A stretch of 64,000 bases of DNA from NCBI GenBank assembly GCA_025602905.1, contig JAHLKI010000001.1, positions 1,922,001 to 1,986,000 on the forward strand, in the 5' to 3' direction. The translations under genes and the position numbers were made by a program. Positions within the stretch are counted from its first letter, which is position 1. The number at the start of each line of letters is the position of its first letter. Below, one piece after another: positions 51,801 through 62,973 of this stretch. The notes beneath the pieces were generated by a model. The model was not told where the DNA came from. It worked only from the letters and a program-made list of their open reading frames with translations, and did not search any database. Source of the stretch: Phlyctochytrium arcticum. Lineage: Eukaryota; Chytridiomycota; Chytridiomycetes; Chytridiales; Chytridiaceae.

Positions 51801-52389
51801 CATCGTCAACCACGGTTCCTGGAGTATAGATTCTCTTCACTGCTCGCAGTTTCGTTTTTGTTTTATTCCGTAAATCATCTGCCACCTGATCTACAACCGC
51901 GACCGTCTTTCCGTTCTCTAGGAGTTGGTCAACGTATGCTTTGAGCTTGAAGCAGGGGAAACCGGCGAATGAAACGCGGTTATTAGTTCCCACTTTCAGG
52001 TATAAGAGCCTGGCAATCTCGTCCAAATATCCATGATGGTCATAAATCTCGTAGAAGTTTCCAACTTGAACGAGCAGAATATGTTGTTTATGTAGATCTT
52101 GAATGTTTGCTACTTCTTGCATCAAGGCGGTCGTAGCAGCCGGTGCGATATGCAAAGTGTGATTGAGCAACTCTGTATTTTCCACGTTATTTTTTGGCTC
52201 TGTTGGAGCGTGATAGATGAAAGAAGTCTCCTTCGCTCTCGGCGTTTTGGCAGTGTCTGGGAAAATTGAGAACTGATCTGCTTTTGACACCTGGGCTGTT
52301 ACATATCTCCTCTTGACGCAAGAGAGACACCAGAGTCGTTGTTTTGAGCTGTATAACCATGTCGCTCTTAGAGTACGCTGGGTCAACAT
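48858..52389 (-). CDS. MSH1: MSH1, mitochondrial MutS homolog
   Basis: A large first exon (51150-52389 approx) carries a mitochondrial-type N terminus ([20 protein letters not shown]), then the mismatch-recognition motif in [20 protein letters not shown] (Phe-x-Glu intact). The connector domain and the core start ([17 protein letters not shown]) follow, with [20 protein letters not shown]. Several short exons encode the lever and clamp (50361-51137). The ATPase has Walker A in [35 protein letters not shown], Walker B in [20 protein letters not shown], and ATHHHDLA. The protein ends EAPSSLEL. It acts in mitochondrial DNA mismatch repair or stability. Exon edges between 49400 and 50360 are not fully resolved. 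Confidence 0.93.
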
Positions 52390-52587
52390 AGCTTACTAGC
52401 ACTCCGGAATCCTTGGAATCTTGGATCGTGTTCTGGTGAAAGTCCAGTTCTGAGTTCACTGACATGTCAAGCTCTCAAGCGCGAATATCATTAGACCGAA
52501 TGCAGGTTTAATTTCTTTACTTTGGGGCAATTCTTGCAATTCGCAAGTGAAATTTGCGTTTTGCATTTACAGCCAATAACAGCATTC

Positions 52588-53904
52588 ATGGCAGTAGAAA
52601 CTGACCCAGACGTACCACTGGTTGAGCAGCTACAGGTAAGCTTTCGCATTGTGGGCAGTGAAAAACGAGTTGGCAATAAATTTAAACTGTCTACAGGGCC
52701 GACTGCAACGAACGCAAACTTGCTTCGACTCACTGGTTCAACTGATTCCTGCCAAATACTACAAACAACAGGAGACGGAAGACTTTGTAGGTCATGAAGA
52801 TGATGAGATAGGGCCTGAAAGCTGATGTCTACTACCGTAGCAGGGAAAATTTCAACACAACAAAAAGAACAAAGCTCCCAAGCAGCTGGTAAAGGAAGCA
52901 ACCAAACGAGCGAAACGTGCGAAATATGACCCCGAGAGCGCAACGAAAGCCTCAGATGATGTGGAAGCCGTTCCTGATCAGCCAATAGTGCCCTTGGAGC
53001 GTCTTCATGGTAATTCGAATAATTGTTTGGCGCTTGCCGCAATTTCTGAGTTTTCAACAGAGCCAAATACATCTACGGGATCCATTCTGGAATTACGGGA
53101 AAAGCTACAGACCCGCATCCGTGAACTTCAAGCTAAACGCAATGTGGAAGGAAATGTAGTCATGCCTCAGAGTAGGCAAGAAATATTGGAGAAGCGGGCT
53201 AAGCGGAAGCGAGAACGTAAGGAAGGTATTAAGAAGCAGAAGGACAAACGCCGGAAGCTTGAAGACACCAAGGTACGTAGATAGAAAGGGGAAGTGATTG
53301 TTGCGAGCTCCAGATTGACTGTACTTTTCGATAGGGAATGTCACTGGAGAATGGGGATTCACAGACAAACAGCGAACATCCAAAAGGCACCGTTCCAGCA
53401 CAAGCAGTAATGTTTGGAAAATTAGACTTTGGCATCGATGAGAAGCCAAGAAAGAAACCGGCCGTCGATGTCGCTGCGCAATTGAAAAATGTTGGTGTTC
53501 CTGCGAATTTCAGCACCCGCCTGACACTAATATTTTTGTAGGTGGAGAAAAAGCAGCAAAAATTGGAAGAATTGAAAGCGACTCGTAAAGACGATGCATT
53601 AAAGATCGAAGAGGCCGCGGCTTGGTCAAAAGTCATGAAGCAAGCTGAAGGTACCAAGATCAAAGATGACGTAAAGCTACTCAAAAAGAGTGTGAAGAGG
53701 AAGGAGAAGGCAAAGGAGAAGAGCTCGGTTGCGTGGATGCAGCGCCAGAGTAGTTTGAAGAAGGATCAGGATGATCGTCTCAAGCGACGGGAGACAAACC
53801 TCAAGGCGCGATCAGAGGGCCGCACGACAGAGAGAGCTCCGAGTAATAAGCCGAAAAAGCAGCGTCCAGGGTTTGAAGGAGGGGGCCGCAAGAAAGCTAC
53901 ATAG
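52588..53904 (+). CDS. RRP14: SURF6/Rrp14 ribosome biogenesis protein
   Basis: Five exons (52588-52635, 52697-52786, 52841-53272, 53335-53490, 53542-53904) give 362 aa. The N terminus has the Rrp14 N-domain (DSLVQLIPAKYYKQQ). The centre contains LREKLQTRIRELQAKRN and SRQEILEKRAKRKRERKE. The C-terminal SURF6 domain has VMFGKLDFG, then KLEELKATRKDDALKIEEAA and WSKVMKQAEGTKIKDD, ending in a basic GFEGGGRKKAT tail. Rrp14 is a nucleolar protein needed for 60S and 40S maturation. It diverges from MSH1 with about 200 bp between ATGs. Confidence 0.93.
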
Positions 53905-54165
53905 AAGCAACAGCCTGCGCACTGACCTTTCATTTATTTATTCTGATCTACTGCACAATTTATCATTATGCGGCCATTTGGCTGCCTCATCACACATATT
54001 TTGCATGCACTTTGTTTTCGTATTTTTGATACCCAATCTTCAATCATAGATTCTTGGAATTTTGTGGGATCACGTGTGCCATCACCGTCAGGATTTCAGA
54101 ATTTCAAAATTTCGTTGGTGGATCTCCGAAACTTTTCCCCGAATTTTGAATCTCGACGAAGCAGT

Positions 54166-54533
54166 ATGCAGACGACTAGCCGACTTTTCTCGGGAGGCAT
54201 GCGGCTGACTAGGCGATACATGTCATCACAAACTAATGGCGTACCATGTAAGAATATGCTTCCAATGCTTGCACGACAGGATTTTGACCTCTTTCATTTG
54301 AAGCGATACCCTCAACCTGCCCAGAGGGCACCGTTCTGAAAAATCTCAACATATACAAGGATGGGAAAGACCCCGTCGCTTTAGCCGACTCTCAATATCC
54401 AGCGTGGCTGTGGGATCTGCTCAAACCAGCAAAAGTCGAATGGTCAGCAGAGGAGCAACTCAGTCGGAAATACTTGCGGAGGCTGATCAAAGACAAGATC
54501 AAAGCCAACGCACTTGCACGAAAAAGTCGTTAA
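54166..54533 (+). CDS. MRPL37: Mitochondrial large-subunit ribosomal protein mL54
   Basis: Two exons (54166-54247 and 54304-54533) give 103 aa. The start MQTTSRLFSGGMRLTRRYMS is a mitochondrial presequence. The mature part (CPEGTVLKNLNIYKDGKDPV, then ALADSQYPAWLWDLL) is the mL54 signature, and the basic C terminus (KYLRRLIKDKIKANALARKS) is also typical. It is an accessory protein of the mitoribosomal large subunit. It converges with MUS81. Confidence 0.92.
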
Positions 54534-54610
54534 CTCAAACCATTCACCACACACCACTGTTACTTTTGTAAATATACTTATGGCACGAGACTCTTTGTAT
54601 TGACTGAACT

Positions 54611-55727
54611 TCATGATGCCGTACCACAAAGACTCAACCGTATCTTCCGAGCGAGAGCAGTCCCTATAGCTTTCCTGCCATTTCCGCCAGACATGCGGAT
54701 CACATTGTCTCGCTCTGTGTCAGTACTACAAGCTGCGAGTTTCCGTAACAGACTTGTGGTCGCGTTCAGTAATCGCTTAACGACAAGTAACGCAGGCATC
54801 ATACTGACCTTCTCATTGTGGGAAATGTCCGCACAATCACAACAGCCTTCTCCCCGCTAAGGCCTTTGATGGTCATCAACTGACGGGTCCAGATTTCCTG
54901 CAGTTTCCGCTCTTTCGATTTGTTATTAACGCTCTGGTAGTTTTTGAATGATTTGCGAGAGATTTGAAGCCCTCCTTGTTCTCTTCTAGAACCTTTCTCA
55001 TTAGGGTTGTAGGTAATGTCTTGGTGCTGCGAATATCACGCTCTATAAGACTCTCAGCTGATCATGATTCTGTGCCAATGCGCGAACCTTAAGCTGCGAT
55101 TCTATTTCCTTCGTTATGCAAACCAGATAGTCAACGGTTTCTGCGAGTGATTCTGTTTCTCGTAAGAAGAACCCGTTGATAACTTGTGTTGAAATGATTG
55201 CTGTGCGCAATGCGGCGAGCCCGAAATTAACTGCCTGAGTCATTTTCCGCGACTTTTCAACGAGATAGATGACATTCGGGAGCCCACAGCCGCCGAGGCG
55301 TACCTGACGCAAAGATCTCAGAATAAGATTGGGATATCATGAAATATGGACGCACTTTTTGGTCTTTAAACCTAGAGTCCTTGATGCTGGCCACCAGATC
55401 GTCTGTGGTCTTACGCTCAACTATATAGTCCAGGACAACATCTTCCAGCTCAATACATCCGTCAGGAATACTGCAGCAGAATCTATGAGGATCAATAAGG
55501 CAGAAATAACTGAAGCCCAGGATTCACCGTCGAGGGCGAGCGACCCATAGAAAGTCTCCCACTGCTAGGTTCTTCGTAAGAACATTCAAGCCTCGCAACT
55601 CTAGTTGTTGTTGGATGACTGAGCGCTCCTTTCTCTGAGCAACTTCTCGCGTATCTACGATGATGAAGATGTCATATGTGCCGGCCGGAAGCACAACGTT
55701 AGCATCCGCTGCTGCAACAGAATTCAT
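54611..55727 (-). CDS. MUS81: MUS81 structure-specific endonuclease, nuclease and HhH2 part only
   Basis: The gene begins at ATG 55725-55727 with 14 residues before the ERCC4 nuclease domain. Landmarks are [40 protein letters not shown], the catalytic V-ERK-x3-D motif in [20 protein letters not shown], and [18 protein letters not shown]. The C-terminal HhH2 region is [23 protein letters not shown]81 pairs with EME1/Mms4 to cut branched DNA such as nicked Holliday junctions. Fungal and animal MUS81 normally carry about 200-300 more N-terminal residues (an HhH domain and winged helix), which are not found upstream. About 280 residues are encoded over five or more exons. Confidence 0.88.
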
Positions 55728-56041
55728 AAACCCGCTCTTCCTGATCTGAGGGTTTTCAATTTCTTTGCAAGATGATTCCTGCCAAGATCCCCAGAAGATC
55801 CCTCTCGAACCTCAAACCTCAAATCGCAGCTGTCAGGTGATTTTGACATTTAGCGAAATTCGGGCAAATTGGAAACGCGTTTTACGTGATCCAAGTTGGC
55901 AAGTTTGCCAGTCCACTGGCCATCACCGCTAAACAGAAACCATCCTCAGTTTGTATATAGCTCCTTTGACAAAATACAGCGTATGTAACTCTGAGTACGC
56001 CCACTCCTGTTGTTTGCTAACCCAAGTCCGACAGACGTACT
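55728..56041. other. Divergent intergenic region between MUS81 and the syntaxin gene (314 bp)
   Basis: No coding continuation of MUS81 is visible on the minus strand. I checked all three frames for helix-hairpin-helix-like sequence and saw none. The stretch probably holds promoters and leaders for both divergent genes. Confidence 0.45.
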
Positions 56042-57051
56042 ATGGCGGAAGATCCATACTTTGCTTTGAAAGAGTTGGCAGCTTTGTATTCATGACTTCG
56101 TTGCCTCATTCTAAAGTCTGTTGTATAGTGAAGTGGAGCTCAACGTAGGAAATGCCGAGAAACTGTTCAACCAGTGGAAAGACCTTCTGAATGGGCCCGA
56201 CACGTCGGCAGCCGGACAATCATTCCGGCGGGACACTGATATATTAAAGGAGCTCCTCTCAGACATTGATGAAGATTTAGAAGCTCTCCAAGAAACCATT
56301 TCTGTGGTGGAAGCAAACCCAGCACGGTTCCGGCTGGATGTTCGGGAAATACAGGAGCGAAAGAATTTCGTCGCCAGAACGCGGAAGGCCGTTGCGGTAT
56401 GTGATATCATGGTCAATCTTTTCCGAGAGCGTTGATATCCTGAGGCCTGGAAAGTAGGACATACGAAAGGCAGTTCTTCACCCATCAAAGTCACCCGAGC
56501 GAGATGCGCGTGCGGTATGTTGACGTTTCGCAGAAATATAATCCTTCTGACAACTATCTTCAGGCGGTTTTGCAGGGTCCCAAATCAATAAAAGATTCTC
56601 GGTTCACTGAGGATTCTCAACCATCGAATCAGAGGTTTATTGAACGGGAAACACAACAACAGCAACTTCTCTTTCAACAGCAAGATCATCAACTCGATGG
56701 AGTTCTGGATACCGTGGGAAATCTGAAAGAGATTGCGCATGTCATGGGTCGTGAGATGGATGACCAGACTGGGTAAGTCAATATGTGACTTTATTATAAC
56801 ATGCTCTTGTTCATGCCGTCTGGGTTCAGACTATTGGTTGACTTGGAGGCTGGCGTCGATACCACAGCCGGCAAGTTGCAACTCGGACTCCGACGGATGC
56901 AAGAATTCATTAAAGCTAATGCGGGTAAGATCCTAAGGTCAATCAAAGAGACCATGCTCTAAATTTCTGCATAGACACCAAGCAACAATGGACCATCATT
57001 ATTCTTATCGTCATTTTGATTATACTGGTCATCATGATAATAATGATATGA
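56042..57051 (+). CDS. TLG1: Syntaxin-6/Tlg1-type Qc SNARE
   Basis: Six exons (56042-56073, 56129-56396, 56458-56514, 56576-56772, 56830-56924, 56975-57051) give 241 aa. The start MAEDPYFALKDEVELNVGNA matches the syntaxin-6 N terminus (EDPFF..K.EV). The three-helix N-domain includes LEALQETISVVEANPARFRL. The SNARE helix starts at RFIERETQQQQLLFQQQDHQ and runs through LDTVGNLKEIAHVMGREMDD with the layer-0 Gln. A C-terminal anchor of Ile/Val (TIIILIVILIILVIMIIMI) ends the protein. It should act in endosome-to-TGN fusion. Confidence 0.93.
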
Positions 57052-57074
57052 ATTGCACCACCACCGTTCTATGC

Positions 57075-57819
57075 TTACTGACCACAATCCTTTGGAATGG
57101 GCGAGTTTGGATCAATAGGCTTGTGTATAACCTCCCCAACTTTGAAGTATTTGTTTGAGGTTTGGTAAAATTGTTCCCACACCTCCAAGGACTTGTTCTG
57201 TTCAATATACTGCTGAGGGGAAAAGCAGCGTACTCAACGACATACCTTGATTTGTGCTTCAGACAGGCCTCTCAAGTCATGCGTAAGGTGGTCGTCTTGA
57301 CATCCCGTGATGTATGAACGGGAGGCATCCCTTCCAGAGAAGTGATTGTATGATCCGTCCTTGAAACGAAAAACTTTAGTCCACCTCTAGCACCTTACCG
57401 GCAAATTTGAGCCTACCTTTCCGTAGAACTGGGGTCCCGCGCTCACGTCGTAGATTATTCCACTATGCAATGCATTGTTAGCGGTGCTTCTCAATACAAC
57501 GGAGCAGTTGACGGGATACCTTATGGCTAAGTAGATGGGCTTCGTGGGATCAGAGCCGTCAAACTGAGCAAGTTCCTCCGGAGTCAGACGGACTTCGCTG
57601 CGCTGTGAATCAAATGGGTCAGCAAATACCAACTTCAACATACTTTGCAACACGCACCGGGATAAACTTTTGCCAGTTGGGAAGCTCATAGCCGAAAGTT
57701 AATGAATCAGTGATCACCCAACTTGCGGTAGCAGCAAGGAGTATCCCGGACAATAATAAAAGGGCAAATCCTCTGAAAGCATTCCCCGGCTGAGTCTTCG
57801 AAGGTTTCTGTGGAGTCAT
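57075..57819 (-). CDS. Membrane-anchored cytochrome b5-like (MAPR/Dap1) heme protein
   Basis: Five exons (57658-57819, 57520-57602, 57417-57462, 57246-57359, 57075-57197) give 175 aa. One N-terminal transmembrane segment is present (GFALLLLSGILLAATASWVI, about 15-35). The MAPR domain follows: LTPEELAQFDGSDPTKPIYL, IIYDVSAGPQFYGKDGSYNH and FSGRDASRSYITG, with the tyrosines that bind heme in this family. Related proteins are Dap1, PGRMC1 and neudesin, which support cytochrome P450 enzymes and sterol synthesis. The last intron could be 33, 36 or 48 nt depending on the acceptor; I chose 48. It is divergent from the checkpoint kinase gene with 122 bp between ATGs. Confidence 0.88.
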
Positions 57820-57941
57820 GATTCGAGATGGACTGACAACAGCAATCTTCGCAAGGTCGCGCTCGCCGGTCAGCTTGTCGGCAGGGTCGTTATTATTTCC
57901 AGTTACCTGTACGGTGATTCCCCAGGTCGATCGAAGAAAAG

Positions 57942-60900
57942 ATGGAAGATAGTACACAATCTATGACGGCGGTTCCTTTGGATGAGAAACATCTGGACAA
58001 ATCTGCTTTCTGGGGCCGTTTACAGCCGTTGACGGGTACTTTGTCATTCCCTACGTACGGTCTTAAATTTCCAACATGGCATTATATAGGTCTTGAGCCA
58101 ATCCTTATGAGAGATGGCGCTGATAGATATATATTGAATACCGATGCAAACCCGAATGCAATTACAGAGTATTTCGATACTCCAAAACATGGAGTAAATT
58201 TTTTTGCTTGGTTTCCTACTTAGCCTTCAGAAAGTTAAATTCATTGTACAGTTGTCATTTTATAGAAAGGTACTGCACTTCCTTTGTTTATTCAGACATC
58301 TTATGCTATTCGGCAACGAAGGATGGACTTGTCCACTTATTCAACCATGATCATTACGAAACGGTAACTCTTCAAACATTTTCAACTTATATCAGACTCC
58401 ACCTCATGCAAAGCTGGTTAGAGTGTCAATTCTTCTTTCATCAAGATAGGTGCGATGAGCTCAAATGTCAGAAAGCTTGAGCTGACAAGTGCATCCAAGG
58501 ACATGAATGCATACTGCAACATGGGGACGAGATAGGAACTCGGAAGGATCATGACAGCCCACTCTTCCGTAAGCTCAGCATTGACCGCTAGTGAGTATGG
58601 GGCTGAAGTGGTAGCGATGAAGGATATATATTCCAACTGGATGATCTGCTAGCCGGCGCATTTGAGCGACAAATTGTATGTTTCATTCCAATGTGATTTC
58701 GCGGCAAAACTAATCCCTGCGTAGCTGATGTCCCCAGAAAACGGGACCTATGTTCTGGAAACAGAGCTGGGAAGGTACTGCTGAAAACGCTCAGTTGACC
58801 ATATCTGACTGAAATCAGAGGTGCCTTCTCTACGGTGCGCTTGGGTGTCCATAAAGAATCTGGAAAGAAGTACGCCGTAAAACTTCTACGTGAGTTCCTT
58901 TTGTAAATTGGAACGCCATGGAATCTTAGATCTGGTCCGAAGATGCGGAAATTCCTTATGGTTCGGCAGGTGAAGAGTCTCTAGGTGCCGAAGGTGCAAA
59001 AAGTGCTGATCTTGCGCGAGTCGCATCTGATGTGTTTGCGCGTGAGGTATGGTGGTTCCACTTACTCGCACCACTAGGGTTTCGTATCTAATGATGCCAA
59101 GATTGAATTGATGGGTCAGGTTTGCCATGTAAGGGCTCGCTGTCGATGCAGATGAGTCTCGTCTTGTCTCATTACTATTTGCCAAAAGGACAATATCGTT
59201 CAATTGTATGAGCACTTTTCGGAAGCCTCCCAGGCTGTCATGGTTCTGGAATATATGGGGGGCGGTGATCTGCATGACTATGTTGCCCTCCAAGGTCATT
59301 TGTCTGAGAGCGTTGCCCGCGACTATTTTGCACAAATGGTTCGAACTCGTGTTGCATTTTGCTTTGATTTGTTTTCTAAATTGCTCGCAGGTTGGGGCTA
59401 TTGAGGTGCGGGGAAAGCAGCACGGTTATTGGTACCTATTTAACAATTCATTAGCATTTGCACGGAAAAATGATTGTTCATAGAGGTGCCAATCAATCGC
59501 CGAAAGCTTTCAATCAGGGTGTAACCAGTTGAATCAGACTTGAAGCCCGAGAATTTTCTATTGGATATGCGGCGGAAACGAGTGAAGCTCTCAGATTTCG
59601 GGTAGGTATGTGCTGACTCTTTCTTTTATGCGTTATCCAACCTCTTTGTCAGAGTCGCCAAGATAGTGGGAAACAGTAGTTCAAACACTATCTATGGTAT
59701 GTTCTAGTGAATTCCGTCAATTCATCGATATTTGAATCTGCATGCAGGCACTCCGTATTATCTTGCACCGGAAGTCCTGGAGAGCAATCCAGCCCTACCG
59801 CATAAGTATAACAATGATGATTTCGCAGTTGACATGTACAGCCTTGGAGCGATACTCTTTTTCATGTTGACAGGTATGTCGAGCGAGAACTTGGGGAATC
59901 TTCATTTTGCCGAATTGTCATGATGGTTTTTTTGTAGGCGATGTGCCAAGTTTGACAAACATTCACCTTCACTGCGATCCAGCGTCAAGGGACGACCATA
60001 GCGCTGTACCATCAAAAACTTCGATATCATCATCGGCCTGTCACACCATTTTAGAATTGACAAGACCAAATCCTCGCCTACGCATGTCGCTCGCGCTCCT
60101 CCTTGTTGACCCATGGTTGTCCGACGAAGGTATAGTGTTGCAGGGATAATGCTACCCAGCTAACATTTTCCTTTAGCATTTGCTCTACCACATACCCGTC
60201 CAGCCTGGGGAAGCTTGAGCAGACAGAATCCAGTCGAACGCATTCCCTTGATAAAGAACGGTTTGGTATTAGGACGAAGCAAAAGTAGCTCTCACTCAAC
60301 TGGCCTCACTGGCAATTCATTCACAAACGTCCATAGCTGCTGATATCACAATATGCGACCCGCGTGTTTCGGGTAGGTACGTCAAGTAGCAGGTAGACAA
60401 ATACTATAACGGCGTTTTGCTCTAGGTGTGCATTGTCAGATTGTGCGGGACAAGGAAGGGATACGACTAGAAGATTCGAGTAGCAATGGCATTCGCGTGA
60501 ATGGCATACTGATTGGCAAGGGGCGATCAGCGAAAATACGATCGGGGTAATGTGATGAATGAACGACTTTATGATGGAGAGACGACTCAAAGTGCTGATA
60601 GAGACGAGCTGTGCCTTGTGCTTGAAACGTCCGGGCCAGGTGGGTTATCTGGCAGGGGCGGAAACCTGCTTGTACTCACGAGAGTGAGTAGCAATAACAT
60701 ACATTCTTGAAACCACAACTGTGAAGGAGAAGTTCCGTGCCTTCGATGAGGAGGAGCGCCCACTGGCCAAGCGGGTATGTCCGGGTTACTCTGAAACAAT
60801 CCACCAGGCCTAGCATTTAGTGGTACTTGTAGGCACGATTGAACGCCGCAGATCCCCGCCTGATTTCGCTCGAGTCAGGGCAAATAGTCCCATTGCGGGC

Positions 60901-61147
60901 CTCGATCCGCGTTGGGCGAAGGCCTGATTGTGATATACTGCTGTCGAATGCCGCTATCAGTTCGCTGCATTGCATAATCAGCAACATCGATGGAAAGATA
61001 TTCGTAGAGGACTACAGCTTTAATGGAACTTGGCGTAACGGCCAACGACTTCAGCGGAGGATACCGACTCAGTTGCTAGATCAAGACACGATTCACTTGA
61101 TGAAGCCGCGTGCGAACGGTAAGAAATTTGGGGTTTCGGCAGCGTGA
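57942..61147 (+). CDS. RAD53: RAD53/CHK2-like checkpoint kinase with two C-terminal FHA domains
   Basis: The start MEDSTQSMTAVPLDEKHLDK runs into SAFWGRLQPLTG, like the beginning of CHK2-type FHA domains. The exon structure from about 58020 to 58720 is unresolved. From 58740 the kinase is clear: TYVLETELGRGAFSTVRLGV, YAVKLL, DNIVQLYEHFSEASQAVMVL, VGAIEHLHGKMIVHRDLKPE, VKLSDFGVAKIVG and GTPYYLAPEVLESNP. Two FHA domains follow. The first has NGLVLGRSK, SGVHCQIVRDKEGIRLEDSS and NGIRVNG. The second has ASIRVGRRPDCDILLSNAAI, SSLHCIISN and EDYSFNGTWRNG. FHA domains bind phosphothreonine in DNA-damage signalling. Canonical Rad53 has only one C-terminal FHA. Confidence 0.82.
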
Positions 61148-61475
61148 TGCTAATCCGCTATATGATGAAGGGATCTCCGTCGGTTTTCGCCTATCGGTTT
61201 GACAGTCGTCGATGGCCTTGGATGTTTTGGTGCGCTCAAAAGCTGACAGCACAGGCTACAATGCTTGAGAGATGAACTATCCTCTTTGTAGAATAATGAT
61301 ATAGATTTCCCTTTCGTCTGCAGGTAATACAGGCCCTGCCTCAGCTGGGTAATTTGACTACACAGTAGTGATGATCTGAGGAGATCACCACCGGGCTAAA
61401 CACCGTGGCAGACGCGTAAAAAGTGAGCTGGGCGAGCCTGGGCAGCTTCGAGCTCGCGGGTACCAACTTGACAAA
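61148..61475. other. Intergenic, no gene seen (328 bp)
   Basis: This lies between the checkpoint kinase stop and the DSN1 start, both on the plus strand. Nothing protein-like is present. It should contain the kinase 3' UTR and the DSN1 promoter. Confidence 0.5.
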
Positions 61476-62848
61476 ATGACAGCAATCACCAACGATCGTG
61501 GTTTTGTATTCAAGCCGCGACCGCAAAAAACCAGACGAGAGCCACAGCCCAGTACGGAAAATGTCTCATTACCAAGTTGTGACGGTCCTGGGCGCAAAGC
61601 GTCGGGATCAAGCTCGCCGTCCGGAAACGAATCTTCCTTGACCTTAACGATTGCAAGATCCGCCGACCAACACCTCAAGGACTTTACTGTAAACATACCT
61701 GTTCGCGATACTCCAGCCATCAATCGCAATAGAGCGCTCCGAAGCTCCGATGGAAGACGGCGGTCCAGCCTCGGCATGCGAGGGAAACGTGCCTCCTCCA
61801 ATAGATCAGGAGTCTGCCGTTCGTATTAGTGTACGCCTTTTACCTTGACAAGATCGTGCTAAACCATCGCGCCTATTTCAGAACCTCCACACGACTCAAT
61901 CAATCCATCGAATTTCTACCGACACATTGATGCAGAACTTTCCGATCCCAACCGAATGAGATATCTTTTGATCTGGTGCGCTCAACGCACTGCAGCTGTC
62001 GAAACTGTCCCCAAGAGTCAATCGCCTGTGGATATCTGCTGTACGCTTGAAGATTAAAAGCAGTTCTTTTTCTTGTGCTAACAGTATATACCGCTTCTGT
62101 CCAGGTCATCAAATCAAGAAGGAGATTATATCCAAGTTAAGCAACAAAGATATTGACGTATCTTGGTATCACAGACGGGTACGATATTTTCGACAACGCC
62201 CTCCAGGACCTGCAAATAATTCAGATCATTAGTCCACCAATATGCCTAAACCTGCCGCACCAGTAAAGAAGATGGAGCACCCTCAAAACAAAGCCAATCT
62301 TCACCAATTGCACGAGTATCAACGGGAAATAGATAGGTAATAAGAGAAGAATCTCGATCAGTTTCTATCAGTCTGAACTAAATGGTTGGCAGGCTTTTAG
62401 TCGAACAGGAAAGTTGGAATCAGATTAGAAAACAAGAAAAATCCATCCGCCGGCGTCTGTTGGTCGATGAGGAACGCTTTTTTCAGGAAGTACAACAAAG
62501 AGAGACAGCCCTGCCACTGGACGCGCCAGATATCGAGATTCTGAACAAGTACATGGATAACAAAAGCCAGGCCAGTAGCACATGGATGCTGGAGAAACAG
62601 GCGGCATTTCTTGTGGAGGTCAGTCCTCGGTCTCCGGGTTTTATATACAAATGTCTGAACCCATTTCTTCACAGTTACAAAATGCAATTCAAAGTTGGCA
62701 GCACTTGGCAGTGTTCCATCGCCGGGTTCAGCACTTTGCCAGTGACGTTTTCGAAAAGGCTCTTCTGGAAGAAGAGCGCACCAAAAGCCACCCGAGATTT
62801 GACCCGATTGACGTCCTCCGATTGCTTTCCAATGCGGACAAAATTTGA
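61476..62848 (+). CDS. DSN1: DSN1/Mis13, MIND kinetochore complex subunit
   Basis: The N-terminal exon (from 61476) is disordered and contains the conserved basic motif RRRSSLGMRGKRASS, the region that Aurora B phosphorylates in other species. The next exons carry the Mis13 core: NPSNFYRHIDAELSDPNRMR, then YLLIWCAQRT, ISKLSNKDIDVSWYHRR and MEHPQNKANLHQLHEYQREI. A coiled coil follows and the end is RFDPIDVLRLLSNADKI. Six exons are supported; the donor after about 61819 (gttcgt) was chosen because it keeps frame with the core. Dsn1 joins Mis12, Nnf1 and Nsl1 to link inner centromere and outer kinetochore. Confidence 0.88.
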
Positions 62849-62973
62849 GAATTGTCTTTTTTGCTGGTGGAGAGCCATGCTGGAGTAGCCGTACGCGTAA
62901 CGCGTCCCGTGAACTCGTGACGATCGCATACATAGCGGACATGGCGTACTCACGGAACAATTTTTGCGCACTC

